From NCBI RefSeq assembly GCF_000716595.1, contig NZ_JNXC01000008.1:124001-188000 (forward strand): DNA of 64,000 bases, read 5' to 3'. This DNA comes from Saccharothrix sp. NRRL B-16314 (GTDB lineage Bacteria; Actinomycetota; Actinomycetes; Mycobacteriales; Pseudonocardiaceae). Position 1 is the first letter of the stretch; every line of letters begins with the position of its first letter. Shown here in pieces: positions 1 to 7,575 of the stretch. Under the pieces are notes generated by a model. The model did not search any database. It was given only the letters and a program-made list of their open reading frames with translations, and was not told the DNA's origin. The translations under genes and the position numbers were made by a program.

Positions 1-472
1 GACCGTGCCCGGTGCGCTCGCCGTAGCAGGCGGCCAGCTCGCGGGTGAAGATCGGCCAGGACCCGAAGTCGAACGCGATGTGGTGGACCACCACGACGAG
101 CAGGTGCTCGTCCGGGCCGAGCGTGGCCAGGCAGGCGCGCAGCGGCGCTTCGGCGGTCACGTCGACCGGGCGCCGGACCTCCGCCCGCAGCCAAGCGTCC
201 ACATCGGACGGACCGTGCCCGGTGAGGTCGACCCGGTCGAGCACGACGGTCGCGGTGGTCGCACGAGGGTCGCCGTCCACCGCCGGGTAACGGGTGCTCA
301 GCACCTCGTGCCGCTCGGCCACCGCCCGCAGCGCACCGTCCAGCGCACCCGCGTCCACCGCGCCGCGCAACCGCAGCGCCATGGGCAGCAGGTAGTCGGC
401 CGATCCGGGGTGGAGCTGGTCGAGAAACCACAACCGACGCTGGGCAAAGGACATCTCGCCGCTGGAGCCCAC
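1..472 (-). CDS. NRPS condensation-domain protein, 3' truncated by window
   Basis: The visible 157 residues are the N-terminal part of a condensation domain, which forms amide bonds in nonribosomal peptide or hybrid synthetases. Motif C1 (SFAQRRLWFL) starts at about residue 8, and a C3-like active-site motif, HHIAFDFGSW, is seen near residue 127. The usual HHxxxDGW is changed to an HHxxxDF form, which occurs in some hybrid-type C domains. The GTG start at 472 is chosen because GGAGG lies 6 nt upstream; an in-frame ATG at 454 already begins motif C1. The gene diverges from the mbtH-like gene at 673, whose product normally activates adenylation domains. The rest of the protein, and any A or T domains, lie beyond the left edge, so the product is unknown. 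Confidence 0.85.
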   Translation of the reverse strand, partial: MGSSGEMSFAQRRLWFLDQLHPGSADYLLPMALRLRGAVDAGALDGALRAVAERHEVLSTRYPAVDGDPRATTATVVLDRVDLTGHGPSDVDAWLRAEVRRPVDVTAEAPLRACLATLGPDEHLLVVVVHHIAFDFGSWPIFTRELAACYGERTGHG

Positions 473-672
473 CGGACACCTCCATCCAGTTCCGACACTC
501 CGGGAGGGACCACCCGGCTGTCCGCAACGCTGCCCGTCGGGCCGGCAGGTCACCAGGGAAGGAGCGGCAGGGCTTGGCCGCGGGAGCTTCTGCGCTTTTG
601 TCCCTGTGCCGGCGGCGGATTCGGCCGCACTCTTGGACGCGTTCGCCCCACCAGTTCAGGAGGACCGGATCA

Positions 673-879
673 ATGAGCGACGAGGGAACCTACCGAGTAG
701 TCCGCAACGACGAGGAGCAGTACTCGATCTGGCGGGCGGACCGCGAGTTGCCCCTCGGCTGGCACGCCGAGGGCACCGGGGGCACGAAGCAGGAGTGCCT
801 CGACCACATCGGTGCGGTGTGGACTGACATGCGGCCCCTCAGTCTCCGCAAGCGGATGGACGAGACCGCCGGCGTCTGA
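673..879 (+). CDS. MbtH-like protein
   Basis: This 68-residue protein has the MbtH signature: an NDEEQYSIW segment, then PLGWHAEG, and the C-terminal CLDHIGAVWTDMRPLSLR block with both conserved tryptophans. MbtH proteins bind and activate NRPS adenylation domains in the cytosol. AGGAGG lies about 9 nt before the ATG. It is transcribed divergently from the condensation-domain gene, across a 200-bp gap that must carry both promoters. It is the only gene of its transcript, because a strong hairpin follows at 893-925. Confidence 0.95.
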   Translation: MSDEGTYRVVRNDEEQYSIWRADRELPLGWHAEGTGGTKQECLDHIGAVWTDMRPLSLRKRMDETAGV

Positions 880-892
880 CGTGGGTATTGCC

Positions 893-925
893 GTGCGGGT
901 GGTCCGGAAACCGGACCACCCGCAC
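893..925 (+). terminator. Strong hairpin after the mbtH-like gene
   Basis: A perfect 15-bp stem closes on an AAA loop (arms 893-907 and 911-925), starting 13 nt after the mbtH-like stop codon. No U-tract follows, as is common for actinobacterial terminators. Confidence 0.8.
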
Positions 926-965
926 AGCGCTGCATGGCGGCAGGTGCGATCACCGATCACCCGCC

Positions 966-1155
966 CGACACGACCCGACGCGACCCGACCCGGCCCGACC
1001 CGACGCGCTCCGACCTGATGCGATCCGGCCCGGCCCGGCACCATCCGGCACGACGCAATCCGACCCGACCCGGCACCATCCGGCCCGGCACCATCCGGCC
1101 CGACGCGACCCGGCCTGGCACGACCCGACCCTGCACGATCCGGCCCGACGCGTCC
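966..1155. repeat. Phased 5-bp tandem repeat array
   Basis: Thirty-eight consecutive pentamers stay in one register over 190 bp. The units are variants of CGACC, CGGCC, CGACG, CGGCA and CCATC. The array fills the space between the convergent mbtH-like gene and the LuxR gene ending at 1171. ORFs running through it are by-products of the repeat and are not called. No coding or CRISPR-like organisation is seen. Confidence 0.85.
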
Positions 1156-1170
1156 GGCCGAGGCCGGCGG

Positions 1171-1773
1171 TCAGATCAGCCCGGTGAGGATCGCCCGCGC
1201 CACGGCGTGTGACCGGTTGCGGGCCTGGAGCCTGCCCATCAACTCGTAGATCGTGTTCTTCACCGTGTGCTCCGAACAGCCCAGCAGCCTGGCGATGTCG
1301 GCGTTGCCGTGCCCGTCCGCCATCAACGCCAGCACGCTGGTCTGCCGCCTGGTCAGCGGAGTCCGGCCCGGTTCGGACTGGTCGCCCGCCAACAGCCGCG
1401 CCAGCACCTCGTGCGGCACCCGGCCATCTCCGGAACGGGCCGCGTCGACCGCCGCGAGCAGCCGTGCCGGGTCGAGGTCCGTGAAGCGCAGCAACGCCTT
1501 CGTCCCCAGCCGCATCGCCCGCCGCACCCCGATCTGGCTGAACCGGTCCGCCACCACGACCGCGGGCACGTCCGGCGCGCACGCGGCGACGGCCTCCTCC
1601 ACCGTCTCGGCGGCCGACGCGACCACGGCGGGGAGCGCCGCACCACCCGCGGTCGACGCCAGCGGGATGCCCGCCAGTCGCAGGGCCGCCGACAGCAGGG
1701 TCCGCATCCGCTCGTCGGCCGCCACCACGCGCACCGGCGCGACGGTCGGCGGAGCGGACAGCACGGCGGTCAC
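1171..1773 (-). CDS. LuxR-type HTH transcriptional regulator (second of pair)
   Basis: The 200-residue protein ends in a LuxR/NarL helix-turn-helix (about residues 135-195: LTRRQTSVLALMADGHGNADIARLLG, then SEHTVKNTIYELMGRL). Its N-terminal part resembles a receiver fold but I see no acidic phospho-acceptor pocket, so phosphorylation is doubtful. The GTG start at 1773 overlaps the upstream regulator's TGA as GTGA, so the two genes are translationally coupled. They may form a heterodimer. The pair faces away from the SARP gene and probably regulates the adjoining peptide biosynthesis genes; the target is inference. Confidence 0.85.
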   Translation of the reverse strand: MTAVLSAPPTVAPVRVVAADERMRTLLSAALRLAGIPLASTAGGAALPAVVASAAETVEEAVAACAPDVPAVVVADRFSQIGVRRAMRLGTKALLRFTDLDPARLLAAVDAARSGDGRVPHEVLARLLAGDQSEPGRTPLTRRQTSVLALMADGHGNADIARLLGCSEHTVKNTIYELMGRLQARNRSHAVARAILTGLI

Positions 1774-2378
1774 AGCAGACCCGCCCGTAAAGCGTAGGCC
1801 ACGGCGTGCGCCCGGTTGCGCAGTCGGAACCGCCGGGTGATGTCGTAGACGACGGTGGTCACCGTGCGGGTGGAGTAGGACAGCGTGCGCGCGATCTCGC
1901 TGGTCTCGTGCCCTTCGGCGACCAGACTCAGCACGGCACGCTCCCGGTCGCTGAGCCCGGTCGTCGACAAGTCGGCGGCGGCGGGTCGCGGGTCGTTCTC
2001 CAGCATCCGGTTGAGCATGTCCGGCGGGACCGTGCAGTCGCCGCCCGCGGCGGCGAGCACCGTGCGAGCCAACCTGGTCGGCGTGGCTTCCCGGCGGCGC
2101 AGCAGACCTCGCGCGCCGGCGGCGATGGCCTGCTGCGCCGCGGCCAGGTCGACCTCGGTGGCCACGATCACCACCTCCGGCCGGTGCGGTGCGAACCTGG
2201 TCGCCCGCACGGCGGCCAGCTCGTCGGCGCCGACGACGTCGACCAGCACCACGATCACCACCGCCGGTTCGTCGGCCGACACCACCGCCAGCTCCGGGCA
2301 TCCGCGCAGAGCGCTCGTCGCACCGGCCTCCAGCATCGGGTCGGTGGCGACGACCGCGACGCACACGGGATCACCCAT
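1770..2378 (-). CDS. LuxR-type HTH transcriptional regulator (first of pair)
   Basis: The 202-residue protein has a receiver-like N-terminus (VCVAVVATDPMLEAG; VVIVVLVDV) and a C-terminal LuxR-type HTH from about residue 138 (LSDRERAVLSLVAEGHETSEIARTL). The ATG at 2378 follows an AAGGAGAGG ribosome-binding site. It leads a two-gene operon with the paralogous regulator at 1171-1773 and diverges from the SARP gene over a 256-bp gap. That gap contains a candidate SARP site (2466-2494), so the SARP may control this pair. Confidence 0.88.
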   Translation of the reverse strand: MGDPVCVAVVATDPMLEAGATSALRGCPELAVVSADEPAVVIVVLVDVVGADELAAVRATRFAPHRPEVVIVATEVDLAAAQQAIAAGARGLLRRREATPTRLARTVLAAAGGDCTVPPDMLNRMLENDPRPAAADLSTTGLSDRERAVLSLVAEGHETSEIARTLSYSTRTVTTVVYDITRRFRLRNRAHAVAYALRAGLL

Positions 2379-2465
2379 GTTTCCCTCTCCTTCACCTCGG
2401 GCCTGAGTCCTCCAGCACAATCGCCCGCCCGGCTAGGGATGTGCTTTCACACCGCTGTCGGTGAC

Positions 2466-2494
2466 GTTTAGCGGACGGATAGGCCTTCGACCTA
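2466..2494 (+). promoter_or_regulatory. Candidate SARP-binding direct repeats (site A)
   Basis: Three heptamers start exactly 11 bp apart: GTTTAGC (2466), GGATAGG (2477) and CGACCTA (2488). Heptamer repeats with 11-bp spacing are the established recognition pattern of SARP regulators. A related site lies at 6066-6094; the 26-bp stretches 2465-2490 and 6065-6090 agree at 19 positions by eye. The site lies between the LuxR pair and the SARP gene. Confidence 0.6.
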
Positions 2495-2634
2495 CACCGT
2501 CGCACCACCGCCCCGGGCCTGCGGTTACGCACAGTTGGTTCGGGATTCCGACGAATGGGAGGACGCCCGTTCCAGCGCTTCAATCGAGGCACTTCCGGCT
2601 GTTAGCCTCGGCGGACCGAACCGTGGAGGCTCGC

Positions 2635-5600
2635 ATGGAATTGCGCTTGCTCGGTCCGCCTGAGCTGGTCGTCGACGGGCAGGTGATCGACCTCGGCGGC
2701 CCCCGCCAACGCCTCGTGCTGACGCTGCTGGCGCTCAACGCCAACCGCGTCACCCCCGTCGAGCACCTGCTGGACGCGGTCTGGGACGACGACCCGCCCT
2801 CCACGGCGCGCGGTCAGATCCAGATCTGCATCTCGGCGCTGCGCAAGGTGTTCGCCGGCGCCGGTTCCGCCGCGATCCGCACCCAGGCCCCGGGCTACGT
2901 GCTCGCGGTGGCGCCGGACGAGCTCGACATCGATGTCTTCCACGCGCGGGTGGCCGCCGGCTACGAGCACGCGGCCTCCAACCGGCCCGCCGAGGCCGTC
3001 GCCGAACTCCGCGCGGCGCTGGCGCTGTGGCGGGGCAAGGCGCTGGCGGGCATCCCCGGCGCGGCGGCGCGGCGCGAGGCCACCCGGCTGCACGAGCGCA
3101 AGGCGGCGGTGTTGGAGGAGCGCCTGCGGCTGGACCTCGCCCTGGGCAGGCACCAGGAGTTGATCGGTGAGCTGCGGGCCCTGGTCGGCGAGCAGCCGTT
3201 GCAGGAACGACTGCACGCGTTCCTCATGCTCGCCCTGTACCGCTGCGGCAGACAGGCGGACGCCCTCGAAGCAGGCAGACGGGCTCGCGCGGTGCTGGCC
3301 GAGGAGATCGGCGTCGACCCCGGCCCCGAGCTCGCCGGGATGGAGCAGGCGATCCTCACCCGCTCACCGTCGCTGAACCTGCCGCGCGAGACCGCCCCGG
3401 CCGGCGCGGAGCCCACCACGGGGTCCGCGGCGGGATCGACGTCCGGGTCCGCCTCGCCGAACCCGGGCGACGACATCGCGGTGCCTCGTCAACTCCCGCC
3501 CAGCATGGCCGACTTCACCGGCCGGACGAGCCAGCTCGCCGAGGTGCACGACGTGCTGCTCGGCCACCGCGACCCCTACGCCGTGCCGATCGTCTCCGTC
3601 AGCGGACCGGGCGGCGTCGGCAAGTCGAGCATGGCGATCCGGGCGGCGCACGAACTGGTGAAGGAGTTTCCCGACGGGCAGCTCTACGCCGACATGCGCG
3701 CCAACGGCGTGGACGACGGCGCGTCCCGACAGCTCGCGCGCTTCCTGCGCGCGCTGGGCGTGCCCGGCACGTCGGTGCCCGAAGACCTCCAGGAACGCGC
3801 CGAGCTGTACCGGAGCAAGCTGGCCGACCGCCGGTTGCTGATCGTGCTCGACGACGTCGCGGACGAGGAGCAGGCGCTGCCGCTGCTGCCGGGCAACCCG
3901 CGCTGCGCCGTCATCACCACCAGTCGCACGCGGCTGACCGGGCTGCCCGGCGCGTACTGCGTCGACGTGGACACGCTGGACCCGGCGCAGTCGATGGCCC
4001 TGCTCAGCCGGATCATCGGGCCCGAGCGGATCGCCGCCGAGCCGGAGGCGGCCGACCGCCTGGTCGAACTGTGCGCGGGGCTGCCGCTGGCGCTGCGGAT
4101 CGCGGGCGCCCGGCTGGCGTCCCGCCCGCACTGGCGGGTCGAAGACCTGGCCCGCCGGCTGGACGACGAGAGCCGTCGGCTCGACGAGTTCGTCCACAAA
4201 GGTCTGGAGCTGCGCTCGACCATCGCGTTGACCTACCGCGGCCTGCCCGAACGCGCGCGGCGGCTGTTCCGGCTGTGCGCGCTGGTGGACGCCGTCGACT
4301 TCCCCGGCTGGGCGCCCGCCGCGCTGCTGGACACCAGTCTCCGCGAGGCCGAGGACCTGCTGGAAACGCTGGTGGACGCCCACGTGCTCGAAGTGCGGGT
4401 GGTCCCGGGCGAGCAGTCACACCGCTACCGCTTCCACGGCCTGGTGCGGGTGTTCGACCAGGAACGATTAACCGAAGAGGAGACGCCCGAGGCACGGGCG
4501 GCGGCCGTCGAGCGCTACCTGGGCGGCTGGCTCGCCCTCTCCGACGCGGCCCACCGCCGCGAGTACGGCGGCGACTACACGGTGCTGCACAGCGACGCCC
4601 CGCGCTGGTTCCCCCCGGACGCGGACCTGCCCGAGCCGGTCGGAGACCCGCTGGCGTGGTGGGAACGGGAACGCCGCGGGCTGGTGCCCGCCATCCGGCA
4701 GGCCGCCGCGGCCGGGCTGGCCGACGCCTGCTGGGACCTGACGCTGACCTCGGTCACCCTGTTCGAGACCCGCGGCTACGGCGACGACTGGGTGGAGACG
4801 GCCACCCTCGCCGCGGCGGTCACGGTGGGCGACCCGCGCGGGCAGGCCGCGGCGCGCTACGCGCTCGGCGCGCTGGCGATGGCGCAGAAGCGGCTGTCCG
4901 ACGCCGAGGAGCACTTCGACGCCGCCCTGGCCGGGTTCAGCGAGTGCGGTGACGTCCACGGGCGTGGTCTGGTGCTGCGCAACGCGGCGTTCATCAGCAG
5001 GCTCCGCGGTGAGACGGGGAACGCCCTCACCCGGTACACCGAGGCGCTGGAGCACATGCGCCTGGTTGGGGACCGCGTCGGCGAGGCGCACGTCCTCGCC
5101 AGCCTCGCCAAGCTGCGCATCGACGACGGCGACACGACGGCCGCGCGGTCGATGCTGGACGAAGCGGTGGCCATCTGCCGGACGGCCGGGTGCTTGCGGG
5201 TCGAGGCACAGGTGACGTACCGGCTGGCCGAGCTGCACCTCGGGTTGGACGACATCGCCGCCGCACGCCACGCACTGCACCGCACGTTGCGGGTCGTGCG
5301 CGACCTGGGCGACCAGGTCGGTGAGACCTACGCGCTGTACGCCCTCGGCAAGGTCCGCCACCGGGAGGGCAGGCTCGACGCGGCGCACACCACGCTGACC
5401 CACGCGCTGTCACTGGCGGACGAGGTCGGCGACCGGTGGGTCGAGGGACAGGCCCTGTTCAGCCTCGGTGAGGTCACGGTGGCCCGGGGCAACGACGCGG
5501 CAGGAGCGGAGCACCTGCGGCTGGCCGCGGACCGCTTCCACGAGCTGGGGTTGTCGGTGTGGCAGGCGAAGAGCCTCGTCCTGCTGGCGGAGGTGCACTT

Positions 5601-5751
5601 GAGCGCGGGTGAGGAGACCGCGGCGAGCGACTGCCTCGACAGCGCCCACGCCCTGCTCGCCGACGTCGACTCCGAGGAAGCACGTCGGTGGACCACCCAG
5701 ACCGAACACCTGCGAGCGGCTCTCATGAGCGCCAACCTCAGCCCGTCCTAG
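2635..5751 (+). CDS. AfsR-type SARP transcriptional regulator
   Basis: This is a 1038-residue pathway regulator with an OmpR-type winged-helix DNA-binding domain (about 1-93) and a bacterial transcriptional activation domain (about 97-242). An NB-ARC ATPase follows, with Walker A GPGGVGKSS near residue 323 and Walker B LLIVLDDV near 405, and TPR repeats fill about 735-1030. This order matches AfsR. The ATG at 2635 follows GTGGAGG; the open frame continues upstream but the family N-terminus MELRLLGP begins here. Codon 612 (4468-4470) is TTA, rare in such genomes and dependent on the bldA tRNA. The DAHWG-repeat protein gene converges on it 9 bp downstream. Confidence 0.95.
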   Translation: MELRLLGPPELVVDGQVIDLGGPRQRLVLTLLALNANRVTPVEHLLDAVWDDDPPSTARGQIQICISALRKVFAGAGSAAIRTQAPGYVLAVAPDELDIDVFHARVAAGYEHAASNRPAEAVAELRAALALWRGKALAGIPGAAARREATRLHERKAAVLEERLRLDLALGRHQELIGELRALVGEQPLQERLHAFLMLALYRCGRQADALEAGRRARAVLAEEIGVDPGPELAGMEQAILTRSPSLNLPRETAPAGAEPTTGSAAGSTSGSASPNPGDDIAVPRQLPPSMADFTGRTSQLAEVHDVLLGHRDPYAVPIVSVSGPGGVGKSSMAIRAAHELVKEFPDGQLYADMRANGVDDGASRQLARFLRALGVPGTSVPEDLQERAELYRSKLADRRLLIVLDDVADEEQALPLLPGNPRCAVITTSRTRLTGLPGAYCVDVDTLDPAQSMALLSRIIGPERIAAEPEAADRLVELCAGLPLALRIAGARLASRPHWRVEDLARRLDDESRRLDEFVHKGLELRSTIALTYRGLPERARRLFRLCALVDAVDFPGWAPAALLDTSLREAEDLLETLVDAHVLEVRVVPGEQSHRYRFHGLVRVFDQERLTEEETPEARAAAVERYLGGWLALSDAAHRREYGGDYTVLHSDAPRWFPPDADLPEPVGDPLAWWERERRGLVPAIRQAAAAGLADACWDLTLTSVTLFETRGYGDDWVETATLAAAVTVGDPRGQAAARYALGALAMAQKRLSDAEEHFDAALAGFSECGDVHGRGLVLRNAAFISRLRGETGNALTRYTEALEHMRLVGDRVGEAHVLASLAKLRIDDGDTTAARSMLDEAVAICRTAGCLRVEAQVTYRLAELHLGLDDIAAARHALHRTLRVVRDLGDQVGETYALYALGKVRHREGRLDAAHTTLTHALSLADEVGDRWVEGQALFSLGEVTVARGNDAAGAEHLRLAADRFHELGLSVWQAKSLVLLAEVHLSAGEETAASDCLDSAHALLADVDSEEARRWTTQTEHLRAALMSANLSPS

Positions 5752-5760
5752 GTCGGCCGG

Positions 5761-5964
5761 TCAGCCCCAGTGAGCGTCCGCCGGGGTGGCACCCCAGTGA
5801 GCGTCCGCCGGGGTGGCGCCCCAGTGTGCGTCGGAGACACCCACGGCCGGCGCACCCCAGTGCGCGTCCTCGTCCGAGGTGCCCGCAACGGCGAGGACCA
5901 GCGCGGCGTAGAGGGCGGCGGCGAGGACGGCGACCTTGCTGATGGGGGCGATGGTGTTCGACAT
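5761..5964 (-). CDS. Small DAHWG-repeat protein, AfsS-like in size and setting
   Basis: The 67-residue protein has a hydrophobic N-terminal segment (about residues 9-28, likely signal anchor or cleaved signal) and then four copies of DAHWG(A), the last two spaced by a perfect 9-residue period (ATPADAHWG). GGAGG precedes the ATG at 5964. Its DNA contains two nearly identical 27-bp units at 5765-5818. Streptomyces AfsS is a similarly tiny protein with short tandem repeats, encoded beside and activated by AfsR. Here the gene converges on an AfsR-type SARP and has a candidate SARP site 102 bp upstream. Unlike AfsS it has a hydrophobic leader. A secreted repeat peptide or RiPP precursor is the alternative. 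Confidence 0.7.
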   Translation of the reverse strand: MSNTIAPISKVAVLAAALYAALVLAVAGTSDEDAHWGAPAVGVSDAHWGATPADAHWGATPADAHWG

Positions 5965-6065
5965 GGGAACTTCCCTCCGGCCGGTTCGCCGCGGCGGGTT
6001 CGCCGGGCTGACCTCAGTCGACGCGGCGGCGCCCAACACCTGGCATCGATCCGGTTTCGGTCGGC

Positions 6066-6094
6066 GTTTAGCGCGCCGATAGCGTTCCGATGGC
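6066..6094 (+). promoter_or_regulatory. Candidate SARP-binding direct repeats (site B)
   Basis: Heptamers GTTTAGC (6066), CGATAGC (6077) and CGATGGC (6088) repeat with exact 11-bp spacing. The site lies between the DAHWG-repeat gene (minus strand) and the gene at 6140 (plus strand) and resembles site A at 2466. It is a stronger repeat than site A because the second and third heptamers differ at one base. Confidence 0.65.
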
Positions 6095-6139
6095 GGTCCG
6101 CGCAACGCTTCCGACGTTGACGCGCGAGAGGGGAACGCC

Positions 6140-6841
6140 ATGCCCACGGGGCTCCGGAAGCTCACCGAGGACGACCTCTGGGTCCTCACGGGCCAGGTCG
6201 ACGTCCCGGCCGTGCTGCGTTCTTCCCTCGCGGCCCTGCCCTGCCAGGAGGTGGAACGGGACGAGTTCGACCCCGACGACGGGGAGGCCGTGCTCATCGT
6301 CCAGGACCCCGGCACCGGCGGTCGCGCGTCGTTGCCCGCGCCCGCGGTGCGTGCCATCCGGGCGGCGGGCTGCGCGGCGGTGGCGGCGCTGGACCGGCTG
6401 GGGCAGGGGGTGGTCACCGCGGGCGTGATCGGCCCGGTGCCCGAGGTCTGGTGGCACGTGCGCGTCCTGTGCCAGGCGATCCCCGGCATCACCGACCTCG
6501 CGGTGACGACCCTTCCCGGCGGAGCGCCACCGCCGTTCCTGGCGGATCACCTCGACTTGGCGGGCGTCGAACTGGTCTTCGTGCGCAGCGCGTCCGCCGC
6601 GGCCTTCGGCGCGAACCTCGTCGTGGCGGCGGGTGACGCGCCCCTCGACGCCGAGAAGATCGCCACCGGCGCCGTCCTGGTCGAGGCCGCCGTGGACGCG
6701 TACCCGTTCACGTTGCAGGAGGAAGCGGCGTCGGACACCTTCTGCCTCGTCCCGCACGCACCGGACCACGACGCCCGGAACCTGGACACCGCAGTCGCCA
6801 CGGCACTGCTCACCGCGGCCAGTCACGTCGCCCACACCTGA
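6140..6841 (+). CDS. Hypothetical protein in SARP neighbourhood
   Basis: The 233-residue protein has no motif I recognise with confidence. Its layout, with an N-terminal segment WVLTGQVDVPAVLRSSLAALP and later alternating beta/alpha patterns, faintly recalls the ornithine cyclodeaminase/mu-crystallin family, but no dinucleotide-binding GxGxxG is visible, so catalytic activity is doubtful. The ATG at 6140 follows GAGAGGGG. The start lies 46 bp after candidate SARP site B, so it is probably a target of the SARP at 2635. No membrane segment or signal peptide is seen. Confidence 0.75.
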   Translation: MPTGLRKLTEDDLWVLTGQVDVPAVLRSSLAALPCQEVERDEFDPDDGEAVLIVQDPGTGGRASLPAPAVRAIRAAGCAAVAALDRLGQGVVTAGVIGPVPEVWWHVRVLCQAIPGITDLAVTTLPGGAPPPFLADHLDLAGVELVFVRSASAAAFGANLVVAAGDAPLDAEKIATGAVLVEAAVDAYPFTLQEEAASDTFCLVPHAPDHDARNLDTAVATALLTAASHVAHT

Positions 6842-6874
6842 GTCCCCGGCGAGCCACCGCGTCCCTCCGACCCG

Positions 6875-7575
6875 GTGGCATCCAGGCGATTTCGCGCCCC
6901 GTCCCACGCCGCACCGGAAATTCTCGGCCCGCTGAGGCGGTCCGCGTGCACCACGGCACCGACACCAATACCGCCGTCCAACACCACCACGACGACCACG
7001 ACGACTACCGTCACCACCACAACCGCCTCGCCCGGCGAGCTGGCACCCCGGCGCGTCAAAGCCGCCACCCTCCCCGCCGACGCCCTGGCCGATCCGGGTG
7101 CCGAGGAAGTTTCCGAAGAAGGGCCGTGGACCAGGTGGGGCATGCCCACGGCGTGCAGGACGGCCGGCCCGGGTGATGACGACGAGTTCGGCTACTACGT
7201 CCACCACGGCAGGGACTGGGAAGGGCCGGACTTCGGCTTCCACCCCGGAGTCGTGTGGTTCAAGGAGCACGGCGGGGCGGACGTCGTGGCGAAGGTCCGG
7301 GCGCACGCCGAGTCCTGCGAGCAGTACGTCGACCCCGAGTACTCGGGCTCGGACCAACCGGTCACCGTCACCCCGTTCGGCGTGCCGCCGCAGCCGGGGG
7401 CGGACGCGGCCTACGGCTATGCGAGGCCAACGACGCGATGTCCGCCTGCTGGGCGGTGCTGTCCGGCGGCGACCTGGTGTCGATCGCGGTGATCGGTGGC
7501 ATCCCGCACCAGGACGAGTCCGTGGGGATCGTGCTGGACCTGCTCCCCGCGGTGGCCGAGCGGTTGGCGAACTAG
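6875..7575 (+). pseudogene. Frameshifted secreted-type protein remnant
   Basis: One frame gives a Thr-rich linker (about codons 35-52) and a folded domain containing the segment GYYVHHGRDWEGPDFGFHPGV. Reading is lost near 7422. The adjacent frame then continues plausibly (CEANDAMSACWAVLSGGDLVSIAVIGG) to a TAG at 7573. A missing base near 7422 would restore one protein of about 230 residues. The putative GTG start at 6875 gives no signal peptide, although SACTTAPTP resembles the residue-after-lipobox region of a lipoprotein, so the 5' end also looks damaged. Function unknown; an extracellular sensor or lipoprotein domain is likely. Its stop overlaps the convergent gene ending at 7572. A sequencing error is possible. 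Confidence 0.5.

Noticed and set aside
966..1155. CRISPR array
   Set aside because: The units are 5 bp with no spacers.
950..1212. ORFs running through the pentamer array
   Set aside because: Their periodic Arg/Pro/Asp/Thr composition follows from the 5-bp repeat in all frames.
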